Assembly: GCF_010728725.1 (NCBI RefSeq)
Contig: NZ_AP022606.1
Span: forward strand, 372,001-436,000
Direction: 5' to 3'
Length of the DNA stretch: 64,000 bases
Source of the DNA: Mycobacterium branderi
Lineage (GTDB): Bacteria > Actinomycetota > Actinomycetes > Mycobacteriales > Mycobacteriaceae
The notes beneath the pieces are model-generated. The model saw only the letters and a list, made by a program, of their open reading frames with translations. It was not told where the DNA came from and did not search any database. The translations under genes were made by a program, and so were the position numbers. Below, one piece after another: positions 27,679 through 38,821 of the stretch; position 1 is the stretch's first letter; each line of letters starts with the position of its first letter.

Positions 27679-27705
27679 TGTCACATGTGCGTGCGCTGCG
27701 GCGTC
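27679..27705 (+). promoter_or_regulatory. ECF41 (SigJ-type) promoter, exact match
   Basis: TGTCACA at 27679-27685, exactly 16 bp, then CGTC at 27702-27705 is a perfect match to the described ECF41 promoter pattern. It lies in the 73-bp gap before the SnoaL-like gene, starts 8 nt after the tetR stop, and would yield a leader of about 30 nt containing the gene's ribosome site. Confidence 0.65.
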
Positions 27706-27743
27706 TTATCTAGGAATCACGCCCGATCCGGAGGTCCCAAGAA

Positions 27744-28121
27744 ATGTCCGTGCACCCGTTCCGCGCCGTTGTCGAAGCCGGCGAAGTCAGCACCATCGGA
27801 AGACTGTTCACCGACGACGTGGTGCTGCACAGCCCCGTCGCACACCGCCCCTACACGGGCCGGGAGACGGTCGCGGCCATCGTCTCGGCGGTCGCAACCG
27901 TGCTGGACGGCTTTCACTTCGAGAGGGAAATCAGCGCCGACACCGCGGCTTTGATGTTCCGCGCCACGGTCGACGGCCTGGACATCCAGGGCTGTGACTT
28001 CATCCACAGACGGAACGACGGCTTGATCGACGAGTTGACCGTGATGGTCCGGCCGCTCAAGGCCGCTACGGTGTTCGCCGAGAAGATGGCCGCGGAACTC
28101 GCAAAAGGCGGGCGCCCGTAG
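27744..28121 (+). CDS. SnoaL/NTF2-like protein
   Basis: The 125-aa single-domain protein of the NTF2 cone fold has motifs LFTDDVVLHSPVAHRPYTGRETV near 22-45 and the last strands DGLIDELTVMVRPLKA near 95, typical of SnoaL-like polyketide cyclase/isomerase relatives. Catalytic residues cannot be assigned. GGAGG lies 9 nt before the ATG. An exact ECF41-type promoter precedes it; SigJ itself carries a SnoaL-like domain, so this small protein may bind the same kind of ligand. Confidence 0.78.
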   Translation: MSVHPFRAVVEAGEVSTIGRLFTDDVVLHSPVAHRPYTGRETVAAIVSAVATVLDGFHFEREISADTAALMFRATVDGLDIQGCDFIHRRNDGLIDELTVMVRPLKAATVFAEKMAAELAKGGRP

Positions 28122-28156
28122 GGTTTTGCTATCGTCGACCCGGTCGGCAATCGACA

Positions 28157-28199
28157 CCGGACGAGGGGCACCGTACCCGGCCAGCGACAAGACGGCGCC
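28157..28199 (+). ncRNA. Guanidine-III riboswitch (ykkC-III)
   Basis: The aptamer has CCGGACGAGG at its 5' end, ACCCGG at 28175-28180, the bulge ACAAG at 28187-28191 and ACGGCGCC at 28192-28199, the conserved order of the class. P1 pairs CCGG 28157-28160 with CCGG 28177-28180. P2 pairs 28167-28174 with 28192-28199, with one A-C mismatch, giving the class III pseudoknot. The GGAGG ribosome site of sugE begins 3 nt after the aptamer, so guanidine binding should control translation of the exporter. Confidence 0.9.
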
Positions 28200-28212
28200 G
28201 TGGAGGTGTGTG

Positions 28213-28523
28213 ATGGCCTGGCTGGTGTTGGTGGTGTCCGGTGCACTGGAGGCGGTTTGGGCGACCGCGTTGAACCGCTCTGACGGCTTCTCGAGATTGG
28301 CGCCGTCGCTGGTTTTCGCCGTGTCACTGACGTTGTCGATGGCCGGTCTGGCGTTCGCGATGCGAAGTCTGCCGACCGGAACCAGCTACGCGGTGTGGGT
28401 GGGCATCGGCGCCGCACTCACCGTTGCCTACGCCATGCTGACCGGCGACGAAGCCGCATCCCTGGTGAAGATCGCGCTGATCACCGGCGTGGTCGGCTGC
28501 ATCGTCGGTTTGAAGCTGGTCAG

Positions 28524-28527
<4 letters not shown>
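28213..28527 (+). CDS. sugE: Guanidinium exporter, small multidrug resistance (SugE/Gdx) family
   Basis: The 104-aa protein has four membrane helices. The essential glutamate E13 and W16 in GALEAVWATALNRSDGF mark the Gdx subtype of SMR proteins, which exchanges guanidinium for protons rather than exporting broad drugs. GGAGG lies 6 nt before the ATG at 28213. The upstream guanidine-III riboswitch confirms the subtype. It works as a homodimer in Gdx relatives, and no partner gene is seen here. The stop overlaps the convergent YihY gene by 4 nt. Confidence 0.92.
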
Positions 28528-30559
<2,032 letters not shown>

Positions 30560-30613
30560 TCACGCCGCCGCGCGGCCGCATGCCGCCTGCTTGCGGTACC
30601 GCCGGTATCACCT

Positions 30614-30619
30614 TACTGT
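30614..30619 (+). promoter_or_regulatory. -10 element, leaderless hydrolase gene
   Basis: TACTGT ends 7 nt before the ATG at 30627, so the hydrolase mRNA should lack a leader. The gap to the divergent trpS is only 82 bp. Confidence 0.55.
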
Positions 30620-30626
30620 CAGCTCC

Positions 30627-31460
30627 ATGACGACGCGCGCACCGATCCACCTGGGCTCCGGCGAACCGGTCGTATTGCTGCACCCGTTCCTGATCTCGCA
30701 GATCGTGTGGGACACGGTGGCCCAGCAGCTCGCCGACACCGGCCGCTACGAGGTGTTCGCACCCACGATGGCCGGCCACAACGGCGGCCCCTACGCCGGC
30801 ACGTGGTTCCTGAGCTCGTCGGTGCTGGCTGACCACGTCGAGCGGCAACTCGACGAGCTGGGCTGGAACACCGCCCACATCGTCGGCAACTCGCTGGGCG
30901 GCTGGGTGGCCTTCGAGCTGGAGAGTCGCGGGCGGGCACGCACCGTCACCGGCATCGCCCCCGCGGGCGGCTGGAGCCGGTGGACCCCGACGAAGTTCGA
31001 GGTGATCGCGAAGTTCGTGCTGGGCATGCCGGTCTGGGCGCTGGCCCGCTGGCTGGGGCCGCGGGCGCTGCGGCTGCCGCTGGCACGCCGGTTGGCCACG
31101 CTGCCGATCAGCGCAACACCGGACGGGGTCAGCGAGACCGAACTGCACGCGATCATCGACGACGTCGCGCACTGCCCGGCCTACTTCCAGCTTCTGCTCA
31201 AAGCGCTGGTGGGGCCCGGGCTGGTGGACTTGGCCCACACCGCGGTTCCCGCGCACCTGGTGATCTGCCAGAAGGACCGCGTGTTTCCCGGGCCCAGGTC
31301 CCACCGCTACTTCCGCTCCCACCTGCCCGAGGGAACGCAAGTGACCGAGCTCGACGGCCTGGGGCACATCCCGATGTTCGAGGCGCCGGGCCGGATCACC
31401 GAGGTCATCATCGACTTCCTCGATCAGTACAGCTGGCCGCCGATCCGGGCCGCCAACTAG
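30627..31460 (+). CDS. Alpha/beta hydrolase (intact form of Rv3337-Rv3338)
   Basis: The 277-aa hydrolase has the oxyanion region LLHPFLIS near residue 18, the nucleophile elbow GNSLGGWVA near 88, the acid in CQKDRVFPG near 214 and the histidine in GLGHIPMFEAPG near 244. In M. tuberculosis H37Rv this sequence is annotated as two adjoining pieces, Rv3337 and Rv3338; here the reading frame is unbroken with a full triad. The substrate is unknown. Confidence 0.88.
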   Translation: MTTRAPIHLGSGEPVVLLHPFLISQIVWDTVAQQLADTGRYEVFAPTMAGHNGGPYAGTWFLSSSVLADHVERQLDELGWNTAHIVGNSLGGWVAFELESRGRARTVTGIAPAGGWSRWTPTKFEVIAKFVLGMPVWALARWLGPRALRLPLARRLATLPISATPDGVSETELHAIIDDVAHCPAYFQLLLKALVGPGLVDLAHTAVPAHLVICQKDRVFPGPRSHRYFRSHLPEGTQVTELDGLGHIPMFEAPGRITEVIIDFLDQYSWPPIRAAN

Positions 31461-31464
31461 ACCG

Positions 31465-31520
31465 CGACTGTGAACGCTGCGACGCGTTCTCGGCGTGTCG
31501 CGTCGCGAAATTCACACTCG
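31465..31520. repeat. Compound hairpin element A
   Basis: The outer arms are CGACTGTGAA (31465-31474) and TTCACACTCG (31511-31520), 9 of 10 paired. The inner arms GCGACGCG (31479-31486) and CGCGTCGC (31499-31506) are perfect. The element fills the gap between the convergent hydrolase and icd1 stops, so a bidirectional terminator is likely. It aligns without gaps to element B at 51283-51338 (40 of 56 bases by hand). Confidence 0.65.
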
Positions 31521-31528
31521 GCGGGCAA

Positions 31529-32746
31529 TTAGCTCAAGGCCTTGGCCAGGTTGTCGGCGATCGTGTTGAGGAACTCCTCGCTGGTCTGCCACTCCTGGTC
31601 GTCGCCGATCAGCAGCGCGAGGTCCTTGGTCATCTGCCCGCCCTCGACCGTGGAAACCACGACGTCTTCCAGCTTCTGGGCGAAGTCGATCACCTCGGGG
31701 GTGTCGTCGAGCTTGCCGCGGTGCTGCAATCCGCGGGTCCACGCGTAGATCGAGGCGATCGGGTTGGTGGAGGTCGGCTTGCCCTCCTGGTATTGCCGGA
31801 AGTGCCGGGTGACGGTGCCGTGGGCGGCTTCGGCCTCCACCGTCTGGCCGTCGGCCGTCATCAGCACCGACGTCATCAGCCCCAGCGAACCGTAACCCTG
31901 AGCGATCGCGTCGGATTGCACGTCGCCGTCGTAGTTCTTACAGGCCCACACGTAGCCGCCCTCCCACTTGAGGCAGGCGGCAACCATGTCGTCGATCAGC
32001 CGGTGCTCGTAGGTCAGTCCGGCTTCTTCGAACTTGTCCTTGAACTCCTCGTCGTAGATGCGCTGGAACTCGTCTTTGAACATGCCGTCGTAGGTCTTGA
32101 GGATGGTGTTCTTGGTCGACAGATACACCGGGTAGTTCTCTTGCAGCCCATAGGCGAACGATGCGCGGGCGAAATCCTCGATGGATCGCTTGAAGTTGTA
32201 CATGCCCATCACGACCCCGCCGTCTTCGGGGATCGACACCATCTCGTGCACGATCGGCTCACTGCCGTCGTTCGGGGTGAAGGTCAAAGTGACGCGCCCG
32301 GGCTTGTCCACCGCGAAGTTGGTCGCCCGGTACTGGTCACCGAAAGCGTGGCGGCCGATGATGATTGGCTTCTTCCAGCCGGGCACCAGTCGCGGAATAT
32401 TCGAGATGATGATCGGCTCGCGAAAGATTGTGCCGCCGAGGATGTTTCGGATGGTCCCGTTGGGCGAGGACCACATGTGCTTGAGGCCGAATTCCTTGAC
32501 CCGGGCCTCGTCGGGGGTGATCGTGGCGCATTTGACGCCGACGCCGTGTTTTTTGATCGCGTACGCCGAGTCGATCGTCACCTGGTCGTCGGTGGCGTCG
32601 CGGTTCTCGATGCCCAGGTCGTAGTAGGCCAGGTCGATGTCGAGGTGCGGGAAGATCAGCAGATCCTTGATCCAGGCCCAGATGACGCGCGTCATCTCGT
32701 CACCGTCGAGCTCGACAACCGTGCCTTCGACCTTGATCTTGGACAT
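31529..32746 (-). CDS. icd1: NADP-dependent isocitrate dehydrogenase, homodimeric type
   Basis: The 405-aa eukaryote-like NADP-ICDH oxidises isocitrate to 2-oxoglutarate. Substrate loop [18 protein letters not shown] near residue 91, metal-binding [10 protein letters not shown] near 268 and [10 protein letters not shown] near 307 are intact. The ATG at 32746 lies 7 nt after a -10 hexamer; an in-frame GTG at 32755 lies inside that hexamer. Counterpart of Rv3339c. It is immediately downstream of the unrelated monomeric enzyme icd2 but has its own promoter. Confidence 0.95.
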   Translation of the reverse strand: MSKIKVEGTVVELDGDEMTRVIWAWIKDLLIFPHLDIDLAYYDLGIENRDATDDQVTIDSAYAIKKHGVGVKCATITPDEARVKEFGLKHMWSSPNGTIRNILGGTIFREPIIISNIPRLVPGWKKPIIIGRHAFGDQYRATNFAVDKPGRVTLTFTPNDGSEPIVHEMVSIPEDGGVVMGMYNFKRSIEDFARASFAYGLQENYPVYLSTKNTILKTYDGMFKDEFQRIYDEEFKDKFEEAGLTYEHRLIDDMVAACLKWEGGYVWACKNYDGDVQSDAIAQGYGSLGLMTSVLMTADGQTVEAEAAHGTVTRHFRQYQEGKPTSTNPIASIYAWTRGLQHRGKLDDTPEVIDFAQKLEDVVVSTVEGGQMTKDLALLIGDDQEWQTSEEFLNTIADNLAKALS

Positions 32747-32753
32747 GAAGCCC

Positions 32754-32759
32754 ACAGTA
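32754..32759 (-). promoter_or_regulatory. -10 element, leaderless icd1
   Basis: On the minus strand TACTGT ends 7 nt before the icd1 ATG at 32746. This allows icd1 to be expressed independently of icd2, whose stop lies 22 bp further upstream. Confidence 0.6.
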
Positions 32760-32781
32760 CAAGCGGGCGGGACGCGGCAAA

Positions 32782-35016
32782 CTAGCCCGCGGCGGCGAGT
32801 GCGGCGTTGAACGTTTTGCTCGGCCGCATGACCGCGGTGGTCATCGCGGCGTCCGGCGCGTAGTAGCCGCCGATGTCCACCGGCTTGCCCTGCGCCTCGT
32901 TGAGTTCGGCCACGATGTCGTCTTCGTTTGCGGTCAGCGCATCGGCCAGCGCGGCGAAGTGCTCGGCCAGCTGCTGGTCATCGGTCTGCGCGGCGAGTTC
33001 CTGCGCCCAATACATGGCGAGGTAGAACTGGCTGCCGCGGTTGTCGAGCTCGCCGGTCTTGCGCGACGGGCTCTTGTTGTTGTCCAGCAGCTTGCCGATC
33101 GCCGCATCCAGTGTGGTGCCCAGGACCTTGGCCCGCTCATTGCCGGTCTTGATCCCGATGTCTTCGAAACAGGCGCCCAGCGCGAGGAATTCGCCCAGCG
33201 AATCCCAGCGCAGGTGGTTCTCCTCCACCAGTTGGTGAACGTGCTTGGGCGCAGAACCGCCGGCCCCTGTTTCGTACATGCCGCCGCCGGCCATCAGCGG
33301 CACGATGGACAGCATCTTGGCGCTAGTGCCCAACTCCAGAATCGGGAACAGGTCGGTGAGGTAGTCCCGCAGGATGTTGCCGGTGGCGGCGATGGTGTCC
33401 TTGCCTCGGATCAGCCGCTCCAGGGTGTACCGCATGGCCCACACCTGCGGCATGATGCGGATGTCCAGGCCCTCGATGTCGTGGTCCTTGAGATAGGTCT
33501 GGACTTTTTTGCGCAGCTCGTTCTCGTGCGGGCGCTCGTCGTCGAGCCAAAACACCACCGGCATACCGGAATTGCGTGCCCGGGTAACGGCCAGCTTGAC
33601 CCAGTCGCGGATCGGCGCGTCCCGCACGATCGGCATGCGCCAGATGTCGCCGGCTTCCACGTTCTGGCTCAGCAGCACTTCGCCGGTGGTGAGGTCGACG
33701 ATGTTGGCGACGCCGTCCTCGGGGATCTCGAATGTCTTGTCGTGGCTGCCGTATTCCTCGGCTTGCTGGGCCATCAGGCCGACGTTGGGGACGGTGCCCA
33801 TGGTGGCCGGGTCGAACGCGCCGTTGGTCTTGCAGAAGTTGATGATCTCCTGATAGATCCGGGCGAACGTGGATTCCGGGTTGACCGCCTTGGTGTCCTT
33901 TTGCCGCCCGTCGGCGCCGTACATCTTGCCGCCGGCGCGGATCATCGCGGGCATCGACGCGTCGACGATCACGTCGGACGGCGAATGGAAGTTCGAGATC
34001 CCCTTGGCCGAATCGACCATGGCCAGCTCGGGCCGGTGTTCGTGGCAGGCGTGCAGGTCTCGGATGATCTCCTCGTGTTGCGACGCGGGCAGCGACTCGA
34101 TCTTGCTGTAGAGGTCGACGAGCCCGTTGTTGACGTTGACACCCAGTTCGTCGAACAGCTTCTGGTGCTTGGCGAAGGCGTCCTTGTAGAAGACCTTGAC
34201 GGCGTGGCCGAACACGATGGGGTGGCTGACCTTCATCATGGTCGCCTTGACGTGCAGTGAGAACATCACGCCGGTTTTGCGCGCGTCCTCCATCTGCTCC
34301 TCGTAGAACTCGCAGAGCGCCTTTTTGCTCATGAACATCGAGTCGATGATGTCGCCGTCGAGCAGCGACACCTGGGGCTTGAGCACAATCGTCTCGCCGC
34401 CCTTGGTCTCCAGCACCATCTTCACGCCGCGCGCCCGGTCCAGCGTCATCGACTTCTCACCGTGGTAGAAGTCGCCGTGCTTCATGGTCGCCACATGGGT
34501 GCGCGACGCCATCGACCACTCACCCATGCTGTGGGGGTGCTTGCGCGCGTACTCCTTGACCGCCTTCGGTGCACGACGGTCCGAGTTACCTTGCCGCAGA
34601 ACAGGGTTGACCGCGCTGCCCAAGACGTTGGCGTAGCGCTTGCGGACCTCTCGTTCCGCATCGGTCTTCGGGTTCTCCGGGTAGTCCGGAACCTTGAACC
34701 CTTTCTCCTGCAGCTCCCGGATTGCGGCCACGAGCTGCGGCACCGAGGCGCTGATGTTGGGCAGCTTGATGATGTTGGTGTCCGGCGACTGCGTCAGCTG
34801 ACCCAACTCGGCCAGGTTGTCCGGCACGCGCTGCTCTTCGGTCAGGTGATCGGGAAACTCGGCCAGGATGCGCGTCGCGACCGAGATGTCGCTGGTCCGC
34901 ACCTTGATGCCGGCCGGCTCGGTGAAGGCGCGCACGATCGGCAGGAAGGAGTACGTCGCGAGCAGCGGCGCCTCGTCGGTCAGCGTGTAGATGATGGTCG
35001 GCTGCTCGGCGCTCAT
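32782..35016 (-). CDS. icd2: NADP-dependent isocitrate dehydrogenase, monomeric type
   Basis: The 744-aa monomeric IDH family enzyme has the same reaction as icd1 but an unrelated large fold. Family segments include [19 protein letters not shown] near 130, [23 protein letters not shown] near 345 and [16 protein letters not shown] near 545. The open frame reaches 35310, but homology to M. tuberculosis Icd2 (Rv0066c) starts at MSAEQPTI, the ATG at 35016, with GGGAGAG 6 nt upstream. In M. tuberculosis icd2 is far from icd1; here they are neighbours. Confidence 0.95.
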   Translation of the reverse strand: MSAEQPTIIYTLTDEAPLLATYSFLPIVRAFTEPAGIKVRTSDISVATRILAEFPDHLTEEQRVPDNLAELGQLTQSPDTNIIKLPNISASVPQLVAAIRELQEKGFKVPDYPENPKTDAEREVRKRYANVLGSAVNPVLRQGNSDRRAPKAVKEYARKHPHSMGEWSMASRTHVATMKHGDFYHGEKSMTLDRARGVKMVLETKGGETIVLKPQVSLLDGDIIDSMFMSKKALCEFYEEQMEDARKTGVMFSLHVKATMMKVSHPIVFGHAVKVFYKDAFAKHQKLFDELGVNVNNGLVDLYSKIESLPASQHEEIIRDLHACHEHRPELAMVDSAKGISNFHSPSDVIVDASMPAMIRAGGKMYGADGRQKDTKAVNPESTFARIYQEIINFCKTNGAFDPATMGTVPNVGLMAQQAEEYGSHDKTFEIPEDGVANIVDLTTGEVLLSQNVEAGDIWRMPIVRDAPIRDWVKLAVTRARNSGMPVVFWLDDERPHENELRKKVQTYLKDHDIEGLDIRIMPQVWAMRYTLERLIRGKDTIAATGNILRDYLTDLFPILELGTSAKMLSIVPLMAGGGMYETGAGGSAPKHVHQLVEENHLRWDSLGEFLALGACFEDIGIKTGNERAKVLGTTLDAAIGKLLDNNKSPSRKTGELDNRGSQFYLAMYWAQELAAQTDDQQLAEHFAALADALTANEDDIVAELNEAQGKPVDIGGYYAPDAAMTTAVMRPSKTFNAALAAAG

Positions 35017-35147
35017 TGGTTGCTCTCCCGGCGTTGGGTCGGATTCGAGGGCTCCCGCGGTGGGGTACGACGACCAGTATCGCGCACGGGGTGGTTGTCG
35101 AGCATTGCTGGCCACTGGGGCTAGACGGGGCTTGGCGCCGAAACCGG

Positions 35148-35186
35148 CGTTTTGCAGGCCATCTGTCGCGATTTGCCTGCAAAACG
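35148..35186. repeat. 12-bp inverted repeat between icd2 and metC
   Basis: CGTTTTGCAGGC (35148-35159) and GCCTGCAAAACG (35175-35186) are perfect complements with a 15-nt loop. It sits 131 bp upstream of icd2 and 61 bp upstream of the metC -10 in a divergent gap, so it is either an operator, a structured RNA end or a relic element. The rest of 35017-35246 shows nothing else I can name. Confidence 0.5.
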
Positions 35187-35246
35187 TCGATCTGGGCGAT
35201 GCGTCGCCACCAAATAGCCCAGTGGCATCAGGTCGCCGACGTGCGA

Positions 35247-35252
35247 TAAGCT
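35247..35252 (+). promoter_or_regulatory. -10 element of the metC operon
   Basis: TAAGCT lies 7 nt before the first base of the SAM-IV aptamer at 35260, which is where transcription would begin. The riboswitch thus forms the very 5' end of the mRNA. Confidence 0.6.
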
Positions 35253-35259
35253 GCGAATC

Positions 35260-35381
35260 GGTCATGAGCGCCAGCGCTAAGCCCCGGCTTGCTGGCCGGC
35301 AACCCTCCAACCGCGGTGGGGTGCCCCGGGTGATGACCAGGTTGATGTAGCCGAGAACCGGTTACGCGGCAAGCGCGGGTC
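35260..35381 (+). ncRNA. SAM-IV riboswitch
   Basis: About 122 nt match the actinobacterial SAM-IV class: 5' GGTCATGAG pairing with the GATGACC at 35333-35339, the SAM core segments CAAGCCCCGG-like (here TAAGCCCCGG) and CCGGCAACCCTCC, the GGTGGGGTGCC stretch, then a variable hairpin (TAGCCGagaaCCGGTTA-like) and the 3' pseudoknot GCGGCAAGCGCGGGTC. SAM-IV aptamers precede sulfur-amino-acid genes in actinobacteria. Here metC-metX follow at 35549, so expression should fall when S-adenosylmethionine is abundant. Confidence 0.93.
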
Positions 35382-35418
35382 CGCCGTGACGGGCCCCCCG
35401 AGTAGACAGGGAAACCTG

Positions 35419-35463
35419 ATGCGCGCCTATTTGGGCCGGCCCATCGTGTCTCGCAGTTGCTGA
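35419..35463 (+). CDS. Possible leader peptide between riboswitch and metC
   Basis: A 14-codon ORF (MRAYLGRPIVSRSC) has an AGGGAA ribosome site 5 nt upstream and ends in Ser-Cys-stop. The 85 nt that follow can fold in two exclusive ways: CTCGCAG 35450-35456 with CTGCGAG 35511-35517, or GTTGCT 35456-35461 with AGCAAC 35516-35521. The Cys codon and stop lie in the switching strand. This resembles an attenuator, but no poly-U terminator is present and the ORF may be fortuitous. Confidence 0.35.
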   Translation: MRAYLGRPIVSRSC

Positions 35464-35548
35464 ACGCAGGCCTGCCGGTTGACGTCGTCTTGCGATGGCG
35501 TCCCGCAGCCCTGCGAGCAACCCGAACCTTCCAGCAGAAAGCATCCAG

Positions 35549-36901
35549 ATGAGCGCTGAGCACACCACCGACGACGACCCGGCCTCGCACTGGTCATTCG
35601 AGACCAAGCAGATCCACGCCGGCCAGCGGCCCGACCCGGCCACCCACGCCCGGGCACTGCCGATCTACCAGACCACCTCCTACACCTTCGACGACACCGC
35701 GCACGCCGCGGCGCTGTTCGGGCTGGAGGTGCCCGGCAACATCTACACCCGGATCATGAACCCGACCACCGACGTCGTCGAGCAGCGCATTGCCGCGCTC
35801 GAGGGCGGGGTGGCCGCGCTGTTTCTGGCCTCCGGCCAGGCCGCAGCGACGTTCGCGATCCTGAACCTGGCCGGCGCCGGCGACCACGTCGTGTCCAGCC
35901 CGCGGCTCTACGGCGGCACCTACAACCTGTTCCACCATTCACTGGCCAAGCTCGGCGTCGACGTCACGTTCATCGACGACCCCGATGACCTGGAGTCCTG
36001 GCGTTCGGCGGTGCGGCCGAACACCAAGGCGTTTTTCGCCGAGACCATCTCCAACCCGCAGATCGACATCCTCGACACCCCTGCGGTGTCGGCGGTGGCC
36101 CACGAGCACGGCCTGCCGCTGATCGTCGACAACACCATCGCCACCCCGTACCTGATCCAGCCGATCGCGCAGGGCGCCGACATCGTGGTGCATTCGGCCA
36201 CCAAGTACCTCGGCGGGCACGGCTCGGCGATCGCCGGGGTGATCGTCGACGGCGGCACCTTCGACTGGACCAGCGGCCGCTTCCCCGGCTTCACCACCCC
36301 CGACCCCAGCTACCACGGCGTGGTGTACGCCGAACTGGGTGCGCCGGCGTTCGCGCTCAAGGCCCGGGTGCAGCTGCTGCGCGACTACGGGTCGGCCGCC
36401 TCGCCGTTCAACGCGTTCCTGGTGGCCCAGGGCCTGGAGACGTTGAGCTTGCGCATCGAGCGGCATGTCGCCAACGCCCAGCGGGTGGCCGAGTTCCTCG
36501 CCGGCCACGACGACGTGGTGTCGGTCAACTACGCCGGGCTGCCCAGCTCGCCGTGGCATGAGCGGGCAAAGAAGTTGGCGCCCAAGGGTGTTGGCGCGGT
36601 GCTGGCCTTCGAATTGGCCGGCGGGGCGGCGGCGGGCAAGGCGTTCGTCAACGCGCTGAAACTGCACAGCCACGTCGCCAACATCGGCGACGTGCGGTCG
36701 CTGGTGATCCATCCGGCCTCGACGACGCACTCCCAGCTCAGTCCGGAGGAGCAGCTGTCCACCGGCGTCAGCCCGGGGTTGGTGCGGCTGGCCGTCGGCA
36801 TCGAAGGCATCGACGACATCCTGGCCGACCTCGAGCTGGGTTTCGCCGCGGCCCGCGCGCACCGGGACTCCGCCGATCCGCAAGCCGTGGCGGCGTTCTG
36901 A
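35549..36901 (+). CDS. metC: O-acetylhomoserine sulfhydrylase
   Basis: The 450-aa PLP enzyme of the Cys/Met metabolism family makes homocysteine from O-acetylhomoserine and sulfide. The PLP lysine is in [11 protein letters not shown] near residue 217, and other family motifs are [25 protein letters not shown] near 70 and [11 protein letters not shown] near 417. The ATG at 35549 gives the same N-terminus as Rv3340; the frame opens at 35495 without support. It is controlled by the SAM-IV riboswitch. metX follows after 11 nt. Confidence 0.95.
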   Translation: MSAEHTTDDDPASHWSFETKQIHAGQRPDPATHARALPIYQTTSYTFDDTAHAAALFGLEVPGNIYTRIMNPTTDVVEQRIAALEGGVAALFLASGQAAATFAILNLAGAGDHVVSSPRLYGGTYNLFHHSLAKLGVDVTFIDDPDDLESWRSAVRPNTKAFFAETISNPQIDILDTPAVSAVAHEHGLPLIVDNTIATPYLIQPIAQGADIVVHSATKYLGGHGSAIAGVIVDGGTFDWTSGRFPGFTTPDPSYHGVVYAELGAPAFALKARVQLLRDYGSAASPFNAFLVAQGLETLSLRIERHVANAQRVAEFLAGHDDVVSVNYAGLPSSPWHERAKKLAPKGVGAVLAFELAGGAAAGKAFVNALKLHSHVANIGDVRSLVIHPASTTHSQLSPEEQLSTGVSPGLVRLAVGIEGIDDILADLELGFAAARAHRDSADPQAVAAF

Positions 36902-36912
36902 GGAGGCTACAG

Positions 36913-38028
36913 GTGACGATCTCCGACGTGCCAACCCAGACGCTGCCCGCCGAAGGCGAGGTGGGGGTTGTCGACATCGGCTCGCTGAAACTGGAAAACG
37001 GCGAGGTGATCGACGACGTCTGTATCGCCGTGCAGCGCTGGGGCGAGTTGTCGCCGGCGCGCGACAACGTCGTGGTGGTGCTGCATGCGCTCACCGGCGA
37101 TTCGCACATCACGGGGCCCGCCGGTCCCGGGCATCCGACACCCGGCTGGTGGGACGGTATCGCCGGGCCGGGCGCCCCGATCGACACCAACCGCTGGTGT
37201 GCGGTGGCCACCAATGTGCTGGGCGGCTGTCGCGGCTCGACAGGACCCAGCTCGCTGGCCCGCGACGGAAAGCCCTGGGGCTCAAGGTTTCCGCTGATCT
37301 CGGTGCGCGACCAGGTGGAGGCCGACGTGGCCGCACTGGCCGCGCTCGGGATCACCGAGGTGGCCGCCGTGGTCGGGGGTTCGATGGGCGGCGCCCGGGC
37401 GCTGGAGTGGATCGTCAGCCATCCCGACCGCGTCCGTTCCGGGCTGCTGCTGGCGGTCGGCGCGCGCGCCACCGCCGACCAGATCGGCACGCAAAGCACC
37501 CAGATCGCGGCGATCAAGGCCGACCCCAACTGGCAGGGCGGCGACTACTACGACACCGGGCGCACACCCGACGCCGGACTGCAGATCGCCCGGCGCTTCG
37601 CGCATCTGACGTATCGCGGCGAAGTCGAACTGGACACCAGGTTCGCCAACGACCTTCAGGACGACGGCCGGTATGCCGTACAGAGCTACCTAGAGCACCA
37701 GGGCGCCAAGCTGGTGTCGCGGTTCGACGCCGGCAGCTACGTGGTGCTCACCGAGGCTTTGAGCCGCCACGACGTCGGCCGCGACCGCGGCGGGGTGGCC
37801 GCGGCGCTGCGCGGCTGCCCGGTTCCGGTGGTGGTCGGCGGCATCACCTCCGACCGGCTTTACCCGCTACGCCTGCAGGAGGAACTCGCCTCGCTCTTGC
37901 CTGGCTGCACGGGCCTGCAGGTCGTCGACTCCATCTACGGGCACGACGGCTTTCTGGTGGAGTCCGAGGCCGTCGGCGACTTGGTGCGCCAGACGCTTGC
38001 GCTGACCGACGGGGTGCGGCCACGGTGA
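36913..38028 (+). CDS. metX: Homoserine O-acetyltransferase
   Basis: The 371-aa alpha/beta hydrolase-fold acetyltransferase (named metA in M. tuberculosis, Rv3341) makes O-acetylhomoserine for MetC. The nucleophile serine is in [13 protein letters not shown] near residue 158, and the catalytic Asp/His are near the C-terminus ([17 protein letters not shown]). GAGGAGG spans the metC stop and precedes the GTG start. The stop overlaps the methyltransferase start by 3 nt. Confidence 0.95.
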   Translation: MTISDVPTQTLPAEGEVGVVDIGSLKLENGEVIDDVCIAVQRWGELSPARDNVVVVLHALTGDSHITGPAGPGHPTPGWWDGIAGPGAPIDTNRWCAVATNVLGGCRGSTGPSSLARDGKPWGSRFPLISVRDQVEADVAALAALGITEVAAVVGGSMGGARALEWIVSHPDRVRSGLLLAVGARATADQIGTQSTQIAAIKADPNWQGGDYYDTGRTPDAGLQIARRFAHLTYRGEVELDTRFANDLQDDGRYAVQSYLEHQGAKLVSRFDAGSYVVLTEALSRHDVGRDRGGVAAALRGCPVPVVVGGITSDRLYPLRLQEELASLLPGCTGLQVVDSIYGHDGFLVESEAVGDLVRQTLALTDGVRPR

Positions 38029-38756
38029 CTCGCTCCCGGCAAGAGCGCTCGCTGTCGTTCGGCGCGGAGGCGGCGGCCTACGAGCGGGGCCGCCCGTCGT
38101 ACCCGCCGGAGGCGATCGACTGGCTGCTGCCGACGGACGCCCGCGACGTGCTCGACCTAGGCGCGGGAACAGGCAAGCTGACCACCCGGCTGGTGGAGCG
38201 CGGGCTGGATGTGGTGGCCGTCGACCCGATCCCCGAGATGCTCGACGTGCTGCGCAGCTCGCTGCCCGACACCCCGGCGCTGCTGGGGACCGCAGAAGAA
38301 ATTCCGTTGGCCGACAACAGTGTTGACGCGGTGCTCGTTGCCCAGGCGTGGCATTGGTTCGAACCGTCGCGGGCAATCCCCGAAGTGGCCCGGGTATTGC
38401 GCCCGGGCGGGCGACTGGGCCTGGTGTGGAACACCCGCGACGAGCGGCTCGGCTGGGTGCGCGAGCTGGGCCGCATCATCGGCAGCGACGGCGATCCCGC
38501 CCGCGGCCGGGCTACACTCACGGCGCCGTTCACCGGCGTGGAGCGTCATCAGGTCGAATGGACGAATTACCTGACGCCGCAAGCGCTTATCGACCTGGTG
38601 GCGTCGCGCAGCTACTGCATCACCTCACCGACCGAGGTGCGCACCAAGACTCTGGACCAGGTTCGGGAATTGCTGGCCACCCATCCGGCGCTGGCCAACA
38701 ACAACGGCCTGGCCCTGCCGTACGTCACGGTATGCGTGCGGGCAACGCTGTCGTAG
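38025..38756 (+). CDS. SAM-dependent methyltransferase (Rv3342-like)
   Basis: The 243-aa class I methyltransferase has motif [16 protein letters not shown] near residue 45, motif [12 protein letters not shown] near 65 and motif [16 protein letters not shown] near 125. The GTG at 38025 overlaps the metX stop, so it belongs to the SAM-IV-controlled operon. A methyltransferase that consumes SAM in an operon repressed by SAM is a logical grouping. The substrate is unknown. Confidence 0.88.
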   Translation: MTRSRQERSLSFGAEAAAYERGRPSYPPEAIDWLLPTDARDVLDLGAGTGKLTTRLVERGLDVVAVDPIPEMLDVLRSSLPDTPALLGTAEEIPLADNSVDAVLVAQAWHWFEPSRAIPEVARVLRPGGRLGLVWNTRDERLGWVRELGRIIGSDGDPARGRATLTAPFTGVERHQVEWTNYLTPQALIDLVASRSYCITSPTEVRTKTLDQVRELLATHPALANNNGLALPYVTVCVRATLS

Positions 38757-38821
38757 CGCCGAGTGGCCAGTTATTGCACGCTTTTTGGTGATTTGCGTGT
38801 CATAGGTGGCCACTCGGTGCC
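38757..38821. repeat. Compound hairpin element D
   Basis: Perfect outer arms CCGAGTGGCCA (38759-38769) and TGGCCACTCGG (38807-38817) enclose an inner stem of TTGCACGC against GCGTGTCA. It fills the gap between the convergent methyltransferase and FAD-oxidase stops and is a good bidirectional terminator candidate. Architecture matches elements A-C. Confidence 0.65.
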
